Positions 1 to 10,071 of a stretch of DNA of 54,894 nt are shown here, in pieces. Both the position numbers and the translations under genes were made by a program. The DNA lies in contig JALLBK010000051.1 in assembly GCA_036940085.1 (NCBI GenBank), forward strand, positions 1 to 54,894, in the 5' to 3' direction. Below the pieces are notes generated by a model. It searched no databases. It had not been told where the DNA came from and saw only the letters and a list, made by a program, of their open reading frames with translations. The stretch is from Discostella pseudostelligera. Lineage: Eukaryota; Bacillariophyta; Thalassiosirophyceae; Thalassiosirales; Thalassiosiraceae. How positions within the stretch are numbered: position 1 is the stretch's first letter; every line of letters begins with the position of its first letter.

Positions 1-81
1 CATGTAGGAAAAGGATATTTGTTCGATGGGACATAGTAAATGATATGTATGTAGATACGACTATTTAAGGATGATAATCAA

Positions 82-430
82 CTATGTATGTCCCGAATGA
101 ACCATATGACAACCTCTGATGTTCTTTACGAATGTCTCTACAACTTTAGTATGAGTGCCTCCCAGTCCGCTGGTATGATGTGCGATGCATTCCTGTAAGC
201 CCAACACAATTTGTTTGTAGAGACTTACGTTGTCGTAGCCTCGTATCCATTTGATAACACTTAGTGTCAGCAATTGCGTTGATGACATACTTCCTTCCAT
301 AGTCCAGCATCATATTTGCGATCTCAGATCGATGATATCGGCTCGATCCATCTCTTGGAGCTGGTAGCTTCATGCCATTGATATAGCGACATTCGCTCTT
401 TACAATAGGTTGAACTGGTTCCAGCGGCAT
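82..430 (-). pseudogene. Possible decayed coding fragment
   Basis: Minus-strand frame 430-146 encodes a stretch containing the peptide KLPAPRDGSSRYHRSEIANM. The P-x-P-x-D-G-S-x-Y...E pattern recalls the lead-in of repetitive stramenopile proteins with a small helix-turn-helix segment, but this is from memory and weak. The reading seems to continue in another minus frame at 300-82 (peptide KWIRGYDNVSLYKQIVLGLQ), which would need a single-base shift near 240. No start, stop or partner exons could be fixed. It may equally be chance. Confidence 0.2.
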
Positions 431-780
431 GGTGATGGTGATCTCGCGCTGGAGGTGGAGATTGAGACGACAAGCGGTGCGAATCGTTCTGTTGAAGACT
501 TCAAATACTAGCTACTACCACATGAAACGACGACGAGTATGACAATATCATCACTACAGCTCTGGTAGAAGGTCTATGATCTTATCATTGAATAGATGAT
601 GGCAATAGGTTATGATTTGAGGAGCGTTTTGAAATACTACTACGTGCGGACGCCATGGTGTTGGTGGTTCATCGGCATCGGCGCTGCGAGTGCAGCTAGG
701 GGCTGCCTACAGCAGCGATGATGGCGTCATCATTGCGTAGGCCCCTTCCCACCAAAGATCATTGCCTTCCCCCCAAAGAT

Positions 781-822
781 CGTTGAACTCGTGATTGGCA
801 GATTTTGTCAATCACGAGAACG
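781..822. repeat. Imperfect inverted repeat (hairpin)
   Basis: CTCGTGATTG at 788-797 is the exact reverse complement of CAATCACGAG at 809-818, separated by 11 nt. CGTT at 781-784 can also pair with AACG at 819-822 if the three bases GAA at 785-787 bulge out. This gives about 14 paired bases. No gene is nearby to explain it. Confidence 0.6.
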
Positions 823-1283
823 TCACAAGGCTACAAGCAGGCTACAGTGTCACATTGGTACTGTCACAGGGGGCACTGACGTCAGGCCGCTGACTCTGCA
901 CTCACTCCGAGCGAGCGCTTTCCCACCACATCCCAATCCTGACTCTTACGCGTGGAAGTTGGAAGTAGATACTTCTCGATGCAGACAATGAAGGCATGAA
1001 CAAGATGGTACTATGGTATGATGTGATAGGCCATGATCATGATGATGTATGCTCCTCAGATACTTTACCATTGTGCAAAAGCAACAGTACCAAAGGAATA
1101 TCACAGTTATGCCGAGAAGATCTCGAAGTGACTCGGAATGCATGTCTACAAGAAAAAACTGGCGAAGTCTTCCTTGCATTGCCAGGTATGCTAGATATCT
1201 CATGGCTGATATCGAATATCGGGAAGAAACATGGCTATGAGGTATATTATTTTACGGCTCATCATTACTTCCCTTAGTCATTA

Positions 1284-4200
1284 CTAAACTATGCGTGCAG
1301 ATGAAGATTGTGACGATGGAGTTCTTCCGCCATTGATAATGTCACTCATTACCGAAGGAATTTGTTGACCCATTTCGTTCAAACCTGCGGAGTAGTTTGA
1401 GGTAAGCGACCACTCGCTTCTTGACTGGTCAATCATTGGCGGTACGAATTTTCCATGACCAGGAGATATTTCCGCATGTGACATCCGAGAACGTTGACTC
1501 CTCAAAGAGTACGATATGGGCAGCTCAGTCTCCGGGTAGTTTTGCACACCGCAGACCAGCGGCGGATAGAGATACCCATTCTTGTAACTTAGCAACCTAT
1601 CTCTGGATTTAATGAGCATGTCATCACTGGATATATCAAGCCATTTCAAAATGTAGTATGCCCCCCCACCAAGGACAAAGATTGTAAAAATGATTGCCGA
1701 GGAAGTCATGGCCTTGAGCAATGACTTGTTTCTAGAACCAACACCAGTAACTCCATTGTAGATAGGGACGTTCTCAACGAGTGCGAGAGATACTGCGCCA
1801 CGCAGACCAGCCAGGATTAACACTACCTGGACTTTGTAATTGGATAATGCTCGTGCGGACTTGCTGATCGGCGTTCGTAGCGGATCAACGGATTCTTCTT
1901 TCGATTCCTTCTCTTGGACAAAGTCCATGTCTGCATTACGGTTGCAAGGATTGGGTTGGTTCGTTTCATCTATGCAATATTGGCCTGCTCCCTTGTGACA
2001 GCCTGCACGTTGACGGAAAACATGAATGTACCAGATAACCCAGCTGGCAACAACAACCATAAATGCTCTCGACAGAATGCAGGATGCAACTCCAATAGAG
2101 CAGAGGATAGCATCCCATTTATACTTGGAACTAAATAGGAACAGCCCAAGGTATGCAAAAATTGCATTTTCGGAAAGAGAACTGAGGATGTGGGCAACGA
2201 AGCGTACATGATCATCTGCCTCACGTGACATTCTAACGAATTCACGTTTCATCAAAATAGCCTGAATGCTTGGATTTGTCGTCAAGCTGTTGCCGGCAAC
2301 AGTATCAGCGTCACCATCTTTTGCTGCAAGATTGTCAGCCTTATTCGTCTTGGCCGACTCGCTCTCTTGCCGTGTTTTGGCCTCCATTGGGATTGGTGGT
2401 GCTGGCGGCTGGGGTGGAATCTGCGCCAAATGCGGACGTGGAATATCCACGGCGGTTCCCCGAAATCGAAATCGCCCATCCCTTTCATCGTCTTCCCAAT
2501 TGTAATACTCCAGGCCTTGCATGTACGGTGGTTCAAATCTTCCACTGTATTGATGCTGCCTCGTTGGAGAGTTTGCAATCATCAGTAACCGTCGTTGCTC
2601 CTCGAGCTCTAGATCGGCAGGGTCCCATCCAGGACGGAGATAGATATCCATGAAGAATCCCATGACGACAATGGCCACGATGCCACTCCAATCGAAGGCC
2701 TCACACATCCAGTATGGAACAACAGCCCAAAGGAAGAACGATGCCACCTCCATTACTGGGTGTAAGATGCTGGAGTTTAGGTGGAAGTAACAAAGACACG
2801 CAACTCCACAGGCTAGTCCGATGGCAAAGCTGCCGAACGAGATAATTAGGAAATCGGCAATCGATCCAAGGATATCATCCACAGTGACGGTCGATTTGGA
2901 TTGATACTGTTGAATCAACGACTTGAACAGCGTTATGGCTATACCATCGTTGAGCAATGATTCCCCCAAGACCAAGATGTAGATGGTATCCGTCTCCGAC
3001 ATTTTGAGACTCGTTAAGACGCTCAGGATCGCGACGGGGTCGATACTGGATATGAGACTTCCAAAGACGAGAGAATCGAGGATGCTCAAGTTTTCTTCAC
3101 CAAAGTATTTGGCTGAATAGTAGGTAGCCGCCCCTGTAATGAAGCTCGACAGTAACGTCCCAAAGACGGCAAATACCATGATAGATCCTCGCCTCCTCCG
3201 AAATTCTCGCTTGTTCACACTTAGCGCCGCCTCAAAGATAATGGGTGGCAATAGCAGGTACATGAAAATCTCCTCATCAAAGCCAATATTTTCAATATTC
3301 GTCCCAAAGACTCGTGCTCCCAACGCCACGGCCATGCCCACTAACATGCAAGCTGCTGCCTCGGGAAGGCATCGGATACGATTCTTCTTGACAATGCTCT
3401 TCCCACATTCGCACAGAAGCATCACTGCCGCCACCACGAGGAGATTGTACCCATTGAGCATACTACTATTGTTGCAATACTCGTTGTAATGCAACTTCAA
3501 CGACGAACAGCACTGATGTTCATAGAATTTACCAAAGTAATCATCATTGAAGTCATCATCCATGTTGTACAGTGTGCTCGTACTACTATCCGACTTGGAC
3601 GAACTCGTCGTGCTCTTCTTGATAGTACCGCAATCGGCGGCGACATAGGCATTCATAATACCATCGCAATTATCCTTAGCGTCGGTAGTGCCCTGCAAGA
3701 AACCAAAGAGAAATTTCGTACACTGTTCATTGACGGTACAGGTCTTGCTTTCACAAGTGTAGGCGACTGGTGAGGCTGTGGGTGAGACGGTGGGGGCGGA
3801 GGTGGCTGCAACATAGGCGGAGGCTCCGTCATCATTATCGTTGTTGTTGTAAGTATTGTAGTTGGAGACATAATCGTCGTCGTCATCATCATTGTCCAGA
3901 CGACGATGATGATCACGAGTAGAAGTAGTAGTAGGTTGATGGTGATGATGTCCATCCTTCAACATGATTTTCCCATCTATTAATTGTGATAATTCCGGAG
4001 ATTGTCGAATCCATTCATATCGACTCGATAAGAGTGGCGAGATATCTATTGCTGAAATGTTCAGGGCATTGTACTTGTACCCCTCTGGGTGTGGATGACT
4101 GCTCGTGACGCGACGACGATGCTGCTGAGGAGAATCTTTCATGAGATTATTTGTCGTGCTGCTGCCACCGCCCATCGTCAAGGTTGTAGAGGCGTGGACT

Positions 4201-4607
4201 TGGCCGAGACAATATTGCAAAGCGATGGCCCCCATTAACCAGCGGGAGCATCGACTGCTACTGCCTTTTCGCATGCTGCAGCTACCGCCGCTCCAATTAT
4301 TGGCGAAACCACAGTGCCCATGCTGTAGATGATGTTTTTGCTGCTGCCGCGAGAGATTTATCCGCCGTCGTCTCCATTTGTCACGACCATCATTATTAGT
4401 TATTATAGAATCAATTATGGTAGGTGCAACGTGGGCATTGCCATTGCTGGATGTCGAATGATAGGACATATCGTTGCTCTTGCAAGCGATGATTGTTTGA
4501 GAAGCGCACATCATGTGGGAACTTCTTTCAACCACTGCTGGATCTCTCACAAGCCGATGATGCCGATGCATATTGTAATTACCTGGTCTGCATGAAAGTG
4601 TTATCAT
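1284..4607 (-). CDS. Na+/H+ exchanger (CPA1/NHE family)
   Basis: Single exon, 1107 aa. Members of this family swap Na+ or K+ for H+ across the plasma membrane or endomembranes. The transporter core starts near residue 388 (YNLLVVAAVMLL) and shows the family signatures: LLPPIIFEA (452-460) in the inhibitor-binding helix, SIDPVAILSVL (about 521-531), the catalytic ESLLNDG with adjacent N-D (553-554), and a late GLRGAVSLAL. A long hydrophilic loop interrupts the second half of the core. The N-terminus is unusual: about 380 residues, rich in His, Asp and Ser. It holds an internal Met112 (codon at 4274-4272) followed by a signal-peptide-like segment ending VHA, and a Cys-rich stretch at about 284-378. 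Met112 is therefore an equally good start. A C-terminal tail follows the core. The gene is divergent from the first protease. Family certain; subtype and location not. Confidence 0.9.
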   Translation of the reverse strand: MITLSCRPGNYNMHRHHRLVRDPAVVERSSHMMCASQTIIACKSNDMSYHSTSSNGNAHVAPTIIDSIITNNDGRDKWRRRRINLSRQQQKHHLQHGHCGFANNWSGGSCSMRKGSSSRCSRWLMGAIALQYCLGQVHASTTLTMGGGSSTTNNLMKDSPQQHRRRVTSSHPHPEGYKYNALNISAIDISPLLSSRYEWIRQSPELSQLIDGKIMLKDGHHHHQPTTTSTRDHHRRLDNDDDDDDYVSNYNTYNNNDNDDGASAYVAATSAPTVSPTASPVAYTCESKTCTVNEQCTKFLFGFLQGTTDAKDNCDGIMNAYVAADCGTIKKSTTSSSKSDSSTSTLYNMDDDFNDDYFGKFYEHQCCSSLKLHYNEYCNNSSMLNGYNLLVVAAVMLLCECGKSIVKKNRIRCLPEAAACMLVGMAVALGARVFGTNIENIGFDEEIFMYLLLPPIIFEAALSVNKREFRRRRGSIMVFAVFGTLLSSFITGAATYYSAKYFGEENLSILDSLVFGSLISSIDPVAILSVLTSLKMSETDTIYILVLGESLLNDGIAITLFKSLIQQYQSKSTVTVDDILGSIADFLIISFGSFAIGLACGVACLCYFHLNSSILHPVMEVASFFLWAVVPYWMCEAFDWSGIVAIVVMGFFMDIYLRPGWDPADLELEEQRRLLMIANSPTRQHQYSGRFEPPYMQGLEYYNWEDDERDGRFRFRGTAVDIPRPHLAQIPPQPPAPPIPMEAKTRQESESAKTNKADNLAAKDGDADTVAGNSLTTNPSIQAILMKREFVRMSREADDHVRFVAHILSSLSENAIFAYLGLFLFSSKYKWDAILCSIGVASCILSRAFMVVVASWVIWYIHVFRQRAGCHKGAGQYCIDETNQPNPCNRNADMDFVQEKESKEESVDPLRTPISKSARALSNYKVQVVLILAGLRGAVSLALVENVPIYNGVTGVGSRNKSLLKAMTSSAIIFTIFVLGGGAYYILKWLDISSDDMLIKSRDRLLSYKNGYLYPPLVCGVQNYPETELPISYSLRSQRSRMSHAEISPGHGKFVPPMIDQSRSEWSLTSNYSAGLNEMGQQIPSVMSDIINGGRTPSSQSSSARIV

Positions 4608-5295
4608 TTGTATTGCAAGCTAATACTCCTACTATCACTCCCATACTACTCCGCGAGCGATGGAATGTTGTTTATGGTTTCATCGATATCGTCCAACCCC
4701 ATGGCAATTTCCATTTTTCTTGCTTTGCCCACACAACGGCAATGGGAGGTCTTATCGCGTATCGGCAGACAGTTCGAGCAATTTGTTCCTTTCCATGGGG
4801 GAATTGAATATGAAAGATATTTGAGGAAGAAAGACTTTACGAGATCCTACGTGCAAATACCGATGCAATATTTCTCCGACACATCCAAAAAGTGAGAAAA
4901 AGAAGAAGTGGCAGGAAGAAGCGAAAATGGCGATAAGAAGCGATGAGCGAAAATGGCGGGAAAAAGTGTGGATAATGGAGCGCGATGAATATGAATGGTG
5001 AAAATGGACAATGGTAGAGCACTACGATATGGTATCTACCACCGCCGGGCCGGCCGCCGATACAAATCAAATCTTCGGAGCCGCATCTCTCCTCATTCTT
5101 TATGTCACTACGTTCAGGTCTTCTTTCTTAGTCAAAGAAAGTTGTCGAGAAGTACCATAATTGCATTGATCCGATCGACTTGGCATAAAATCCGTGATGT
5201 TGAAGCGATTACACAAGGAGGGCCATGGGAGACGGGAGGCCACACAACACGCTTTGATTGGGAATTCATTTCTTTATGTCGGGTGAATTTTCAGT
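4608..5295. promoter_or_regulatory. Divergent upstream region of exchanger and protease A
   Basis: 688 bp between the start of the exchanger (-) and the first protease exon (+). It has a purine-rich tract at about 4890-4990 in which GCGAAAATGGCG appears twice, followed by GGCGGGAAA (4955-4963), an E2F-like word. No credible coding region. Promoter role is inferred from position. Confidence 0.4.
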
Positions 5296-6473
5296 ATGAT
5301 GCAATTGATTTCTACCGCCTGGCTGCTTCAGTTGTTGGCACCGCCTATGACATCGGCCAATATTATGCTCCATTATGGTAACGAGGACTTGTCGGATTCC
5401 TTTTTGTCGAAAGAAAAACGAATAATTGGCGGGCAGGGTGTGAGTATCAAGCCTTTCAGTGTGCACAATTCGTGCTCTTCCGAGCGCTGCACTACTTGTC
5501 AATGAAATCGTTTCAGCGCTTTCTCACCTGAAACTGAAACAATTACCTGGCATTGACCTAGGCGGACGATGGTCGATACCCATACGCAGTGTCATTGAAA
5601 GACGACAGGCAGCACTTGTGTGGTGGCTCTCTCATTGCCAAAGATACTGTGCTGACGGCAGCGTGAGTATGACCACGAATTCGTATTTTGCATCATCCCA
5701 CTCGCTGTGTCGCATCTCGCTGACATTTGTCATCTACACCTCAAATTACAAAGCCATTGTTTAGGAGGATATATCACCAGAATTGTCGTTGGAGATGATG
5801 GGTTGGATGTGGGTGAGGAAATTGCCGTCAAATTCGAGATGGCACATCCCGACTATTATTTTGACCTTGACAAAAACGATATCGGATTGATATTTCTCCA
5901 GAAGCCCGTGACAATCGACTTACCGCTTCTCAGACCAAATGATGATAGTTCACTTCCAGTGCCGGGCTCAACTGTCTACGTCATGGGATGGGGAGACACT
6001 GATCCTACCAAGAGTATACAAAACATGCCCGATGAACTAATGATTGTTGAGCTGGAAGTGATCTCTAATGCAGATTGCGAAAAAGCAGAATCGGGAACAG
6101 ATTCCTATGATGGTTATATATCTGATGACATGTTATGCACCGAGTATGAAGGACAAGATGCGTGCCAAGGAGACTCTGGTGAGAGTATTACTCTGTTCGA
6201 TGTTCGATCTACCTCGACCTCGCGCAAACTCAGCAATCATGCTCATTGTTCCATTTAGGTGGGCCCCTAATCATTCCAGGATATGATCCCGAGAGTGATG
6301 TGCAAGTTGGTGTGGTTAGCTGGGGCATCGGTTGCGCATTCTTACCCGGAGTATTCTCCCGCGTATCTACTAACTATGGTTGGATACAGCAGACAGTGTG
6401 CGGATCATCGACAGATCCTCCTGTCAGTTTGTGTGGTGATGTTGCGGATTTGGGACAGATTAAAGTGCAATGA
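5296..6473 (+). CDS. Secreted trypsin-like serine protease (S1), copy A
   Basis: Four exons inferred from GT-AG sites: 5296-5439, 5562-5662, 5754-6178, 6259-6473, giving about 294 aa. The start MMQLISTAWLLQLL is a signal peptide ending near TSA. A short propeptide leads to RIIGG, the usual activation site. The catalytic triad is visible: His in LTAAHC (split by intron 2), Asp in KNDIGLIFL, Ser in ACQGDSGGP (split by intron 3). The specificity-pocket Asp lies six residues before the Ser (DACQGDS), as in trypsin, so cleavage after Lys/Arg is likely. The protein ends soon after the last Cys, without the tail of copy B. Introns 1-3 are at the same places as in copy B, and exons 2 and 3 have identical lengths (101 and 425 nt). 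The two are tandem duplicates. Confidence 0.88.
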
Positions 6474-7163
6474 AGTAGATTGTTATAACGACATGACAAC
6501 GGAATGCTTCCCAACTGAGGAACACTGGCAATGTGCAATATTACATATTACGTTTGGTGTTAGAGAATACGGCTGAAGGCTGAAGGCACCTCGGTGTTGA
6601 TTGTTGATGTATCTAGGATGTTTAGTATCATTCAATTCATAACCGACCTAAAGGTATTTCTAATGGTGATTTAATCAACGAGGTACTACTCAAATTTGTC
6701 CTCGTCATTCGTCGTAAGTAGCAGCTCATCCAAAATGCAATCTCGTGCCCACCGCCGACAAGATGTGATTCATGTTCTGAATCCAGGAAATGATACATGA
6801 TTGGTTATCTCTGTGTAGGAAAGTCTTCCAAGTGTGGATGACATGGTTTGGTGGACAATGTGCTGTGGTAAGGAGGTGGACAGTCATCAATAGTCGCGCT
6901 TCGCTCTTGCTTTGTTGCATGCTGGATTGCTTCGATGCACAACACAATTCAACTCCAAGTGGGATCAATACCCACCACCCACCAACCACTATCGATCGTG
7001 AACTTATCGGGGAGAATTGGACGATGACTCTGTCTGATGCCGGTAGATCGTCGTAAAACTGGAACAACGTCGGCTTCGTCACCGTCGTCAGTGTTGATTC
7101 GAAAGGCTCATTACACTCATTCATTTGCGGCCACTCAGAATCATAAAACTGACATCCAACATC
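6474..7163. other. Intergenic region between the two proteases
   Basis: 690 bp holding the 3' UTR of copy A and the promoter of copy B. A minus-strand open frame of about 130 codons (7124-6726) has no recognisable feature and is treated as chance. A GGCTGAA word is tandemly doubled near 6572. Nothing else stands out. Confidence 0.4.
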
Positions 7164-9132
7164 ATGATGAACTCGATTGCTCGGATCTCGATGCTCCTCG
7201 TGTGGATACTGCCGATGGCATCGGCCAATTTGTTCATTGATGGTAGCGATGTCTCGTCTGGTTCCTCGCTCTCAAAGGAGACAAGAATCATTGGTGGCAC
7301 GGAGGTGAGTATCGAACCCTTCGCTACACTGATTTGCATGTCGTCGGCATCGGTTTTCGGCCGCTGAGTGCCCTTTGGCTTCACTCAAGTCATTTCTCAC
7401 CTGAATACATCTCATGACTATAAAACAGGCGATGGATGGCCGATCTCCATACGTCGTGTCATTGAAACAAGGCTCGATGCATGTTTGCGGTGGATCTCTC
7501 ATTGCAAAAGATACGGTGCTAACGGCAGCGTAAGTCTTCATTATGAAATATTCTATTCATTATGTCACACATCGCGTTAATCATCACCCCGTTTCTATGA
7601 TATGAAGTCACTGTCTAGGAGGATTCGTCACAGTGGCTGCTGTTGGAAGTGATGTATTGGGCGAGGGCCACGAAATTGCCGTCAAAAGTGAATTGATACA
7701 TCCGGACTATGATTCCTCCACTGACCAAAACGATTTTGGGTTGATATTTCTCGAGGAATCCACAACACTTGATATAACGCTTCTTAGACTAAACGATGAC
7801 AGTTCATTTCCAGAGATAGGCTCAACAGCGTACGTCATGGGGTGGGGAGACACTGATCCTGACGATTTTTCTGTGGAGACACCCGATGAACTAATGATTG
7901 TAGGGTTGCCAGTGATGTCCAATGAAGATTGCGCAAACGCAGAATCGGGAGACGGTTCTTACGCCGGTACAATTTTTGACAATATGCTGTGCACCGAAAG
8001 TGATGGAGAAGATGCCTGTCAAGGAGATTCTGGTGAGTGCATATTACCTTATCATCGTTTAGTAAACCTTTGCTACCGCACATCTCATGTTCAAAATTAT
8101 GTTTAGGTGGACCCCTGGTCATTCGCGGCGATGACCCTGAGAGTGATATACAAGTTGGTATAGTCAGCTGGGGTATTGGCTGTGGATACATGCCCGGAGT
8201 ATTCTCTCGCGTATCTACAGCTTACGTCTGGATACAGGAGACAGTGTGCGCAGGCTCCACCGATCCTCCTGGAAGTTTGTGTGGCACGGAGACGTCGAGT
8301 AAGTGCCTTATCCTATTGAGATTCCCGCGTAGGTGATATTGTTGTATAGAGACAATCCTCATAATGATATTTCCCGTCTACTTTGCGAAGACCCGACACC
8401 GAATCCATCACCCAGAGTAAGTCACCGTTCGCAACTACTTTTGATGCAACCTGGTAATACAGTATCTCATGTTTCTCTTGCCACCTTTCCTTCATTCCAA
8501 AGCCGTCTGAAAATCCCACGGATGAACCAACCGAAAACCCAACGGATTCACCAACACTCTCTCCTTCACTAAATGTAAGCGCTTTCCACAATATTGAATG
8601 CTCAACGTCATGTTTCGAGAATAAATCCTCACATCTTTTGTCACTTGTTGCTCTTCTTACTCTTGCTCTTCAGCCCACAACCTCTGAACCAACATTGTCA
8701 CCGACGATTTCACGTTCTCCAACTGCTTTCCCTACCATATCACACAATCCTACTGATTTTCCATCGGCGTCACCTACGATATCGACACAACCATCCAGCA
8801 GTCCTTCCCAAACTCCAACAACATCTACCGCACCTACCACTCATCCATCAGTATCACCATCATTTAGACCAAGCACTTCACCCACGGTGACACAATCTCC
8901 GAGCACATCCAGTAGACCATCGACGAGTGCCGTCCCTACCATCAAAAAAGTTGATCGAGGAGGATTTTCTTCCAACTCGTTGCTATTATCAGGAACCACG
9001 GAGCTACTGGATGATGATGAAGTGTCAGATACGAATGGATCCTTGGATCGAATGGGTGGCAACATATCACTAGTCAGCGTCGGTATGATGTTGATTACTA
9101 GTATCGTGTTCATATGGATGGGTATTGTTTAG
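7164..9132 (+). CDS. Trypsin-like serine protease (S1) with Pro/Ser/Thr stalk and C-terminal anchor, copy B
   Basis: Seven exons inferred: 7164-7304, 7429-7529, 7608-8032, 8107-8298, 8391-8416, 8503-8574, 8674-9132. All phases join cleanly, giving about 471 aa. The start MMNSIARISMLLVW begins a signal peptide; an in-frame ATG at 7125 would only add 13 residues. RIIGGTEA is the mature N-terminus. Triad: His in LTAAHC, Asp in QNDFGLIFL, Ser in ACQGDSGGP, with Asp six residues before the Ser (trypsin-type pocket). Three small exons and the long last exon add a stalk of repeated PTxSP/PS units, an acidic patch, and a final hydrophobic stretch (SLVSVGMMLITSIVF) with no cytoplasmic tail, as in GPI-anchored proteins. 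It probably sits on the cell surface or in the wall. Exon matching shows it arose with copy A by tandem duplication. Confidence 0.88.
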
Positions 9133-10071
9133 AGTTGGATGCAACCACAACAAACAAACAACAACATATTGTGTGCCCTCGGAGAGATCGTCACGATTAA
9201 TTGATGGGATCAACCGACTACTGTTTATTTCGTTTGGATATTTTATGACCCTGTTCTGTCGTTTTGCATTTGAGAATCTTGTATTGGCCTTGTAGAAAGA
9301 AGTAATTGGAATCTGAAATCGGAAACCAATACGAATAATAACAACTGTACTGAAGAAAAAATGAGAAATGGGATATTCTTTGCAACACTACAAACATTAT
9401 CTCCATATGTTGTAAAGTTAGACTCATATCGGAGATGTGCAGACTTCTTGATTGCATTGTGGACGAAGGCAACCACATCTATGCCATGATGATGTTGTGT
9501 CCATCATATTATGTTCTGACGCAGAGTGGCCTCAATTCAGCATACCTTTGCAACACCAACAGCGCTGGTGGTTGTTATCATTTGCGGAATAGAGATGCAG
9601 AGAACTCAGCTTCGTCCTCGTAAGTGCCACCGTCGATGGACAGACGAGCGAGAAAAGTGAGCCACCATCCTCCATCCTCCATCCTCAACGATGGACAGAC
9701 GGTACATGTGAGTCATCGTCTGCCTGTCGCTGCAAAGATACAGAAGATCTTCTTTCTGAGCCGAACAAAAAACATGTGGCGTGGCGTCAGCAGCATGCTC
9801 TTTGCCGGCCGTCGGAATGGTGTCATCTGCCGCCAGCACACTCCCAGCATGCTGCGCATGCGACAACAAGAGTATCGTAGATAGGAGCACATAGATATAA
9901 TCGAAGTTCCGAATTCTGTTGTTGCTGTTGGCCAATGACCAACATTCTGGCTCTCCTCTAGCAATCGAACATCCACGGATCCATTCCATCATAATCTCCT
10001 TGGGAAGACGAGCGCACCACCACGCCGACATTGCAACGCCTTCATCGCAACAATTATTTAATTGATTTGAA
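9133..10071. other. Intergenic region before the ApaG-protein gene
   Basis: 939 bp. It has a short ATCCTCC/CATCCTC tandem (about 9665-9686), with the word CGATGGACAGACG on either side of it. A minus-strand frame at 10097-9606 (163 codons) runs over the ApaG gene start. It contains a hydrophobic segment (YVLLSTILLLSHA) but no known domain. I do not call it a gene, though a small secreted product starting at an internal Met cannot be excluded. Confidence 0.35.

Larger units (their letters stand above)
1..1283. other. Intergenic stretch without a convincing gene
   Basis: No reading frame here has a recognisable domain or a clear exon-intron structure. It holds an imperfect inverted repeat at 781-822 and a possible decayed coding fragment on the minus strand at about 82-430, both listed separately. 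Two near-identical copies of a CCAAAGATCRTTG word lie side by side at about 753-785. The 3' end lies behind the stop of the exchanger gene at 1284, so its 3' UTR must be here. Confidence 0.5.

Noticed and set aside
6726..7124. 132-codon minus-strand frame between the proteases.
   Set aside because: No recognisable features, and it lies in the promoter of copy B.
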